Shown piece by piece: positions 56,940-64,000 of a stretch of DNA of 64,000 bases. This DNA is from Acheta domesticus. Its lineage: Eukaryota; Arthropoda; Insecta; Orthoptera; Gryllidae. Location of the stretch: the NCBI GenBank assembly GCA_031308135.1, contig JAHLJT010009355.1, positions 7,055,074 through 7,119,073 on the forward strand, written 5' to 3'. The notes beneath the pieces are model-generated. The model saw only the letters and a list, made by a program, of their open reading frames with translations. It did not search any database and was not told the DNA's origin. Both the position numbers and the translations under genes were made by a program. How positions within the stretch are numbered: position 1 is the stretch's first letter; each line of letters opens with the position of its first letter.

Positions 56940-58395
56940 TAATGTATGCAAATTGTGGAGTCATTCACCGTAATTATGCTACGAAACTCACTTTACAGTT
57001 GATGTTATTGATTCAAATTGTTAAATTTTCTGTAATTTCTCTCGAGATGAGGCACAAACTATGATAATTATTTCGAATTTATAAGAAAATATTATATTTC
57101 GTAATTGCTGTAGTTGGAATTATCTCTGTGCTTTAAGATGAAGAGCTCTTTTGTCGTGCATGAAATATTGTTTTTTTTAATTATTTTGTCGTAAAAGAAG
57201 TGGCTCTATGACGACTAAGTATGTAAAAGGTTTCATTTCCCCATTACATTTAAGCAAAAACACTTTCTGAAAACTAGTGTAAATTTTATTTCACCTTCAA
57301 ATTATTTTTATTTTTACTTTAATCATTCGCAATATTACTATTCTATATTTACGTATTTTTATTACTAAATCAGTAGAGTATGATTGTTTATGTTTATTCA
57401 ATATTTGAAGAACTTTTAAACGCTCAGGTTTTTAATTTCATTGGATTACTCAGCACTTGTATTGGTGAAAAGGTGTCACACCCAATGAGCACCAGTGAAG
57501 ATGAAATTGTCTCTGACCGATATTAATCAATGAAATGCCCCTGAGAGATCTCGGTTTCTAGATTGGGGATTGCCAAAGAGAATTACGAACAACTGGGCAA
57601 TAAATAATTTCATAGCCAGATGATACTCTCTATTTAAATATTTTTTAAATAATTATTTTCAAGTTTATGGCAGGGCACTGACGTTTTCGTACGTTACTAA
57701 AAAATAAATAGTAATTTATTATACAAGACGATCACAATACTTTACAAGAGGAAGATATTAACTCACGGATGACAGCGTGAGTCGTATACCCGTTTTGAGT
57801 AGCTGAAGTCTCTTTATCATCGTATGGAATATTTGATTATAGTTTCTTCCAGGGAAATACAAAATAATCGAGGTTAAGAAAAGTAATGTCGAGTTCAATA
57901 GTTTCTTGCGCCACAAGGGTAGATACAATTTTTCCAATTTAGATTTGTTTAGAATTTCATTATAATTATTATTATAGCATGTATTATTAAAATGGGTTTT
58001 GACTTTATGAATAAAAAAGTCTGATTTATCTGCATAAAGTATGATTAGGCATTCTGTTGCATATAAAAACTATCAGCTAACCTCTTTTCTAGAATTAAAG
58101 TCTTTTGCAGCACAGCCACCCCCATCTACATGGTCTTATAGCATTTCCCTTTCATTACAGTTTGTTTTTTCTTACCATTTTAAAATTATTTCTTCGCACG
58201 TACCAGATACATACTCATTCTAGTTGACTTTTCGACTATTCCAAAAGTATCTGTTTTATTATTCTTATAAGGTCATTCTTGTTGGCATCTACCGTTTTCT
58301 GCAATGTTTCCAATTCAGCTGTATCCACCCTCTTACCTCAACATGAATAATCCGTTTCTTACGTAGATTTAGTTGGCATGAATGATCCACGTAAC
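56940..58395. other. AT-rich DNA, nothing recognised
   Basis: No supportable gene or repeat. Confidence 0.4.
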
Positions 58396-58400
58396 TCAGT

Positions 58401-58680
58401 GGTGTCAAGGTCTGCTACTGGTGGCAGTGGCACGCGTTGCGGCACCGTGCCATGCCACGAGCTTCTCTGCGCCACTAGCGTTGGGAGAGGAACCTATTAG
58501 TAACGCCGCCGTTTTTACAATAGTGATGACGCTGTCACTACGCTAAAACAGAGGTGTCAAGGTCTGCTACTGGTGGCAGTGGCAAGCCTCGCGGCATCGT
58601 GCCATGCCAACTAGCGACGGGAAAGGAAACTATTTGTAGTAACCCCGCCTTTTTATAATAGTGATGGCGTTGTCTCTTGC
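58401..58680 (+). repeat. 152-bp direct tandem duplication
   Basis: GGTGTCAAGGTCTGCTACTGG begins at 58401 and again at 58553. Both continue TGGCAGTGGCA, GCGGCAYCGTGCCATGCCA, CACTAGCG/AACTAGCG and GGGARAGGAA. The second copy lacks about 15-20 bases after CATGCCA and has other small changes. Confidence 0.9.
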
Positions 58681-58699
58681 GGTGGGGTGATGAACTGCG

Positions 58700-59230
58700 T
58701 GGAAGGGTGATTTCGTCGTGACACTCGTGCCAAGGAGTCCCGCTCGTGGCATCGACCTTGACAACACTGACGTCACCTTTTCGCGCAGTCCGCCCGGCGC
58801 GGCGCCAGTCTCCCGGCGTCCTCGCGTCCTCGCCGCCCTCTGCCGGCGGCGGCGGCGTTCTTTCCCGCGCCGGAGGGGCGGGCGGCCGCCGCCGCCGCTG
58901 GCTGCAGCGAGGGCGCGAGAATTAATTAAGATTCCGCCGGTGAGTGAATTACCGCTCAAATGAACCGTGGAGTGCGGACCGAGTCGCTACAGGTATTTGC
59001 GACCTTCGGGGCGGCGGCGAACGCGGAGAGCAGCGACCCGCCCCGCCTCTCCCCTTCCCGCTCCGCGGATTGATATAGCGCGAGGAAGATATATACCTTT
59101 TAATATGTGGAAACCGAATGTTGCTGGCGAGGGCGGTCCGGTTTTATCCTTCCGCAGCCATTGGCCGCGTCAGAGATATAAATATCCTCTGGGACATTAA
59201 TCCGCCGCCGTAATAGATGCGGCTGTGTGT
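58700..59230. promoter_or_regulatory. CpG island with conserved-looking flank
   Basis: 58730-58920 is CpG-rich with GGCGGCGGCGGCG and GCCGCCGCCGCCGC. 59060-59225 contains GATATAAATATCC, GGGACATTAATCC and CCGTAATAGATGCGG. These AT-core motifs embedded in GC-rich DNA look like a regulatory element, but nothing here proves it. Confidence 0.3.
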
Positions 59231-59269
59231 TCAATTTCACACTTCATCATTCTCGTATCGGAATTGCGT

Positions 59270-59830
59270 GTAAACACGGCTGCGCGGCGTCGTTGCCGTT
59301 GCCTTCCCTTCTCCCGCCCGCGGGATATATGTCCCATTGGGGTTATTGGTGTCGGCGGCACTGTCCGTTAAAAATCCTAACACGTATTGCCAAAATATTT
59401 CTTTCTTTACTCTTTGGTCGGCGAGAGCGGGCGACCGTTTCGACACACACGAAAAAAAAAAAGCACACGCACACTCGCGCTGCGTCGGAAAGAGGGGGCG
59501 ACAAAAGTGCGGGGGAGGAGGGGTGGGGTGAAAAAAACGCTGCTGCAGCCCATCGGAATCCATTATCAAACACCGCATTAATGAAGTTTGGGAGGCGATT
59601 AAATGAAAACCGACGATTAAATCTATCTCCATGGTTATTGAGCATTGCAATGGAGCCAGAGCCTCGCGGTCTCTGTCGCCCGCGCTTTCCCTCTCGGTCT
59701 CTCTGCGGACGCGCGTTGCCACCGCCAGGGGGTGTGAGGGGAGGGTGGAGGGGGGCCGGGGGGGGGAAGGAGCGGTGCGGGAGGAAGGTTGTGTCGGCGG
59801 AAGGGCAGTAGGGCACTCCAGTAGGTCCGA
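59270..59830. other. GC-rich block with short A run
   Basis: An A run (about 59451-59461) is followed by ACACACTCGCGC and GGGGGCG-type sequence. 59570-59640 carries GCATTAATGAAG, GCGATTAAATG and ACGATTAAATC homeodomain-type cores. Long frames on both strands (59227-59811, 59237-59995) have Arg/Pro/Ser-rich composition and no domain. Confidence 0.35.
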
Positions 59831-59974
59831 GGTTGTGGTGTGCGAGCGGGTGAGTGTGAAGTGGCGATGGGAAGAAAATACGGATGAGCGGTTTGCGGAA
59901 AACGGAAAGCTTAGAAAGGGAGACGCATTGTATTGCGAAGATTCATCCAAAGGGGTTTCTCCGTTTAAAACTTG

Positions 59975-60130
59975 ATGTTGTAAGGGGTCACCCATAAAAT
60001 ACGTTATAGGGGGAGGTAAGGGGTCTAAAGCAGCGTTACGCTGCGTTACATAGAGATAGGGAAGGGCGTTACAAGGTGGAGGGGGTTATTGAAAATACTC
60101 GAAATTTGCGCTATGTAATTTATGGAGGGC
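59975..60130 (+). repeat. Dispersed repeat fragment (GTCACCCATAAAATACG type)
   Basis: GGGGTCACCCATAAAATACG, GGGGGAGGTAAGGGG, a GCAGCGTTACGCTGC palindrome, and GCGTTAC words at 60043 and 60064. The phrase resembles a widespread animal dispersed-repeat ending; only one copy is visible here. Confidence 0.35.
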
Positions 60131-60139
60131 CTCTAAGGA

Positions 60140-61670
60140 AGCAATTGTATTTTAATATAATTAAGAAGAAATAACGTTAGAATGTTATACAGATGTCTGA
60201 TAATTAATGTTAGAAAATTGTGAGGCATGAAGGGAATTTTAAGAGATGAACGGATGCGCTTTTTTGTCCCTTGAACATTTGGCTGAATATCTCAAGTAAT
60301 GCACGTCACATTTGCGCGTGACTGGTAGATAACTCATCTCAGACTAGTGCAACTGTATTTTTCGTGATTATTTTCTTTGTTTATCAAATAATATGACACT
60401 ACACATTGTTTTCTTCCTCTTCCAAAATTTGTATTGATTTTGGAATGATTCTAATATTACTGAAAATGACGGGTAGAGGTAGAAACATTTTGTACAGAAA
60501 TTGTAATTATATTTTTTGTACTTCATTTTATTGGACAAATGCTGATGATCATGATCATTATTCTTGTAACTGCATTCAGATTTTGTATTGATTTTTAGTT
60601 GATTCCATTATTCTATGGTATGGTGTTTTTTTCCGAAGAGCTTTCTTTACATTACTTTGTTATGTCATGTCATGATACATGTTACTTTGTTGTCATTTTT
60701 GAAAATAAATGATCTAAAGTCTTAGTTCACTGTGTTGAAGGTAAAGCCTCAAAATATTACTCATATCCACCAGACCTGGATAATTTTAAACAACCTGTAA
60801 ATATACCTTCACGTTTCGAAGTGATGTTCAAATTTTTTAATGTATTTGTGTAACAAGAACACACGAGAGCGATCAAATGTATTTCTGTACATGCAAGCAT
60901 TTCAATAAACTTTCGCCCTGTCGAGCTAATAGAGAATCAAAAGGGCGAGAGGTCGAGTGGGCGGCAGAACATATGAATGGCGAGTGCTCTGACCCGCAAA
61001 ATTCGCGAGTGGGAAACTGCGTCAACCCGCAATTGACTCTTCGATGTGCGGATACGCTACTGATTCACTGTTTACTCTGAGTGCTGTCTGTTTTGGGGGA
61101 GGGGATTTAGGTCGCCGAAAAGGTTTAAGGGCTGTTGATCAAAGGATTCACAGCACGTAATATTTAAGGGTAGGTTCATGCACTGGGAGAGTGAAAGGGT
61201 GGTATTACAGTCCCGGGGCACTTTATCATTCACTAGTGCAAATTTAACGCTGCCTGCCAAAGTGGACTATTATTTCAAAAAGTTCTTTGACAACTTCAGG
61301 TCAGCTCAGATTGCAGTTGTAGTAAATTGAAAGCGCTCTATGTTGCAGTTACTTTCCTAGACATCACTTTTAGGTGAATATGAAAGTCATCTGAATAAAG
61401 ATCGAGACGCCATAATTGATCAAAAATCAATTTGTTCAGAATACATTTGCTTTTGATGCAATTACATTTTATTCTAGTTTTTTGTCCTTGCAGTTTTCAT
61501 CTAATATTGATATGATTTCCCAATTTCAATGACAATTTTCAGAGACTATAAATGAGCTAGTAAATTTGTAGAAATTAATTTTTAAATTAAATGACACGTC
61601 TTCTAATAGTTCGTTTCATAGTTTACTTAAAAATATGTTACAACTACAGCTCGTATTGGAGCCCTTGTTT
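60140..61670. other. AT-rich DNA, nothing recognised
   Basis: A short balanced block at 60910-61260 has frames of about 60-67 codons without domains. No RNA gene seen. Confidence 0.35.
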
Positions 61671-61674
61671 TTTT

Positions 61675-62220
61675 ATTAATTATTAGGTAAGGGATGTCCT
61701 CCCCCCCCAGATTTCTATCCTGTTTGGGGAGATGAATAAAAAGGGGATGGAAAATAAATGAGAAGATGATGACAAGGGAATGGGAAGGGCAAGGGAAGGG
61801 AATAGGAAGGGTATGAGATGGGAATATCGAACACAGTCCGTTGTCCCTTGCATTGGATATAGCATAGGAATTCACTGGAAAACGAACGAAGAAATTGCGA
61901 AAACTACCGGTCAGAGTAGTCGAACAACTAACTTGATCCGTCAGGGTCACAGATTTTCTGATTCAGTTCATCAAGCATTCGGCACACGCCCGGCACCATT
62001 CCGCCGATATTCTTCTCACTTACACTCGCTATTGTTACAAGTACATTGCTCTACTCATTACAGCATTGGGTGATGGTTTTTTATTAGAAAGCTTAACACC
62101 GATAATTTATTAATATTTGTATTCCTTAATACACCCCCAAAGAACAAAAATGCCGCAGAAAAGTTTTTCGAATTTGTTATCAATCGCGATAAAATTCAAA
62201 AAAATGTAAGCAACTGTTAC
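61675..62220. other. Purine-rich block and AT-rich DNA
   Basis: 61730-61830 has GGGAAGGGCAAGGGAAGGG-like repeats. AACTACCGGTCAGAGTAGTCG near 61902 faintly resembles the family A-related copy near 19.3 kb. No gene recognised. Confidence 0.25.
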
Positions 62221-62229
62221 TACTCTCTA

Positions 62230-62610
62230 ATGATTGCCGAAGCATCGTATTTTGAAACGAATCGCGTTCCGCGACCCCCTAGAATCACATCCACTTGGAG
62301 GAGAACAGAGCGTGTGTCGAGTGTAAAAGAGGTGTGTGCATGTGAGTCGGTTATCGGATCGTGGCCGTTGGGATTGCGGCATCGAAGCGGTCGTGTGCGG
62401 CTGGCCGGCACGGGACGGGCGGGCGCGCCGCGCCGCGCCGCGCCGCGGCGAGGCGTGGAGATGCACCGCGATAGCCGCGCGCGCTCGTGTCCCGCCCTCC
62501 GCCAAACGCTCACAGCGCCACTTTCATTCAACACACACGAGACGGACTCTGGCGCCGATACTCCGACCGAAACGCTGCTAATAGCTGGGGGCAATGCTGA
62601 ACGGTTTCCT
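62230..62610. other. CpG island with GCGCC repeats
   Basis: (GCGCC)4 at about 62426-62448, with CpG-rich flanks (62370-62580). Frames on both strands are Arg/Ala-rich and overlapping. Confidence 0.45.
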
Positions 62611-62639
62611 GGATATCTATTCTGAAGCTAGAAACGTTC

Positions 62640-63755
62640 TGGAAGATTTTAAATAAACTATTATATCATCGTATAGTATTATTTTATTATAGTTGTGTAA
62701 ACCTTCATTTTAAATTCACTATAGAATAAAACGTTCCTTTTTGTTGCAAAGAACAACGAAAAATGCTAGGATCAGTTATTAAGAATTATTAGAACATAAG
62801 GTCTGTTTCATCAAACTCAGCAGTATCACTCATTTTCACCCTGTAGGCCTTTTACCCAAACCTAATTCTGATACTTCATTCCCAACCCAATCCTTTTGCC
62901 AGCCTCTCATTCCACTCACTCGATGTCTAGACACTCTGCTATCTCCCCGCGCAAATCTTTTATCATACCGTTGCTTGTTTCATCAATAGTCAACCCATTT
63001 GAAAATCTCAAAACTACTTGACATACCCAATAGTTGTACGAGTAAGATTTCGATATCCACGTTTTGCAAAATTTAAAGCAATTTTGCAAAGGGAGTATTT
63101 TATTCAAATATGTCTTATTATTTTTATTGTTAATATTGGTTTATTAACTCTTCAAGTCCTATGTAAAATTTATTGAATGTATATTTATATCCTATAAATA
63201 TTGTTTCCATAGACAATTGTTCGTAGTCTTAGTGATCTAACATCTTGGTGTCCTTCCACGACTTCTCCAGCCCATTTTAGACACTATATTATTGCTCTAT
63301 TCCGTTTTGTGGCAAATTCTTACAACATTTCTGCTCCATAACTATTATTTTGATTGTGTAACTGCATTTTGGATATTTGTTTTCTGACATTGTACTGATA
63401 TTTATCTGGTTTTAAAGTGCACAATGAAGTATTTTACTTCCTCTTTTCCTCTGCCAACCACTAAGAGACATTGTATGATATCTGTTATAAACCAAGTTTG
63501 GGAGCAATTACAGTAGCCCGCTTTCCATTACTTTCTTCCAAAATTTACAAGCCACTTGCAGTCTGTACCCACCTATCTCGAGTTCAAAGGTTCATTGCTC
63601 ACCGTGCTGCCCGAAGCGTGTGGAAAGGATCGGCCCCCAACGGGCTGTTTGCTCTGCCCTCATGCATGCGGTGACCGCACGGGGCATCGTCCCGACAGGT
63701 CGATCAGCCTTTTCCCGTTACAGTAGCCCGTTCGATGCCTGCGAGGGGCAGTGTA
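62640..63755. other. AT-rich DNA, then a balanced block
   Basis: AT-rich to about 63480. TTACAGTAGCCCG occurs twice (about 63507 and 63718), and GCGGTGACCGC is a small palindrome near 63668. No gene seen. Confidence 0.3.
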
Positions 63756-63763
63756 CTCTGGTT

Positions 63764-64000
63764 TTGATTGATTAGATGTTCCGGGCGCGTCACCTGATAA
63801 GATCATTAGTCCCGTAAGTGTAGTGTTTGCATTTTCCTTGGGAGAGAGCGGTGATGTTTTCCCGCTGTTTGATGAGATACGGCGCCGGCCTACCTGTCGG
63901 CTAACGTGGTTTCACCAACCAGGTATCTCCGATCAGCGGGCACCACCCCAGCCAGGGCAAGCTCCAGACCGGTCTCCTGGCATATGTGATAGTGTAGTGC
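63764..64000 (-). repeat. Dispersed repeat family A copy, cut by the window end
   Basis: On the minus strand it ends ...AATCAATCAA (63764-63773). Reading plus: TTCCGGGCGCGTCACCTG, GATCATTAGTCCCGTAAGTG, CCAACCAGGTATCTCCG, AGCGGGCACCACCCCAGCC and GTGATAGTGTAGTGC match copy 1 closely. The rest lies beyond 64000. Confidence 0.85.

Noticed and set aside
1..64000. CRISPR arrays, rRNA genes, bacterial operons, familiar insect miRNAs (let-7, miR-10, iab-4, miR-124, miR-9, bantam)
   Set aside because: No regular spacer-repeat pattern, no rRNA-like blocks and no ribosome-binding-site gene clusters seen; the miRNA mature sequences I looked for were not found by eye, though this is not an exhaustive search.

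Overview
This window looks like non-coding DNA from a large, repeat-rich animal genome, most likely an insect. The evidence is a decayed mariner element, tRNA-headed SINE-like repeats with a GCATGGATGTTC-type body, LINE and Penelope-like relics, and long AT-rich stretches broken by many short, very GC- and CpG-rich islands. A hemimetabolous (polyneopteran-type) insect would fit, but that is inference. There is no sign of bacterial gene organisation. I found no rRNA genes, no intact tRNA gene, no CRISPR array and no complete host protein-coding gene. Most long open frames lie in GC-rich or tandemly repeated DNA, where stop codons are rare, and should not be read as genes.

Layout. 0-6.6 kb: a copy of dispersed repeat family A, a G-rich degenerate minisatellite, GC islands and a pyrimidine-rich tract. 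6.6-12 kb: AT-rich DNA with two more family A copies. 12-13.1 kb: an internally deleted mariner with clear terminal inverted repeats, then a possible 59-nt exon. 15.7-17.25 kb: a 269-bp tandem repeat, a CpG island with a (GGC)~29 run facing a GCC-rich tract, and three 46-bp units. 18-24.2 kb: purine-rich DNA, a ~148-bp tandem array, a ~130-bp degenerate array and a GGCGGGCGGC array. 25.9-31.3 kb: dense CpG islands, including a ~0.9 kb minisatellite with a 14-bp unit. 34.98-35.54 kb: a near-perfect 560-bp foldback element. 36.0-36.8 kb: two tRNA-headed SINEs in opposite orientation. 39.5-41.7 kb: a dispersed repeat (family D) split by a 1.29-kb insertion with a target-site-like duplication; an uninterrupted copy lies at 54.35 kb. 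44.08-44.19 kb: a 112-bp inverted-repeat element enclosing a hammerhead-ribozyme-like core. 44.7-64 kb: further family A copies, a LINE 3' tail, CpG islands, a 152-bp duplication and another family A copy running off the end.

About two dozen CpG-rich islands without long exons, several with homeodomain-type TAAT/ATTA sites nearby, would fit the intergenic or intronic landscape of a developmental regulator. That is a hypothesis. The strongest sequence-based results are the mariner, the foldback element, the hammerhead-like element, the split repeat with its empty-site copy, and the tandem arrays. Exon calls are weak and given low confidence.
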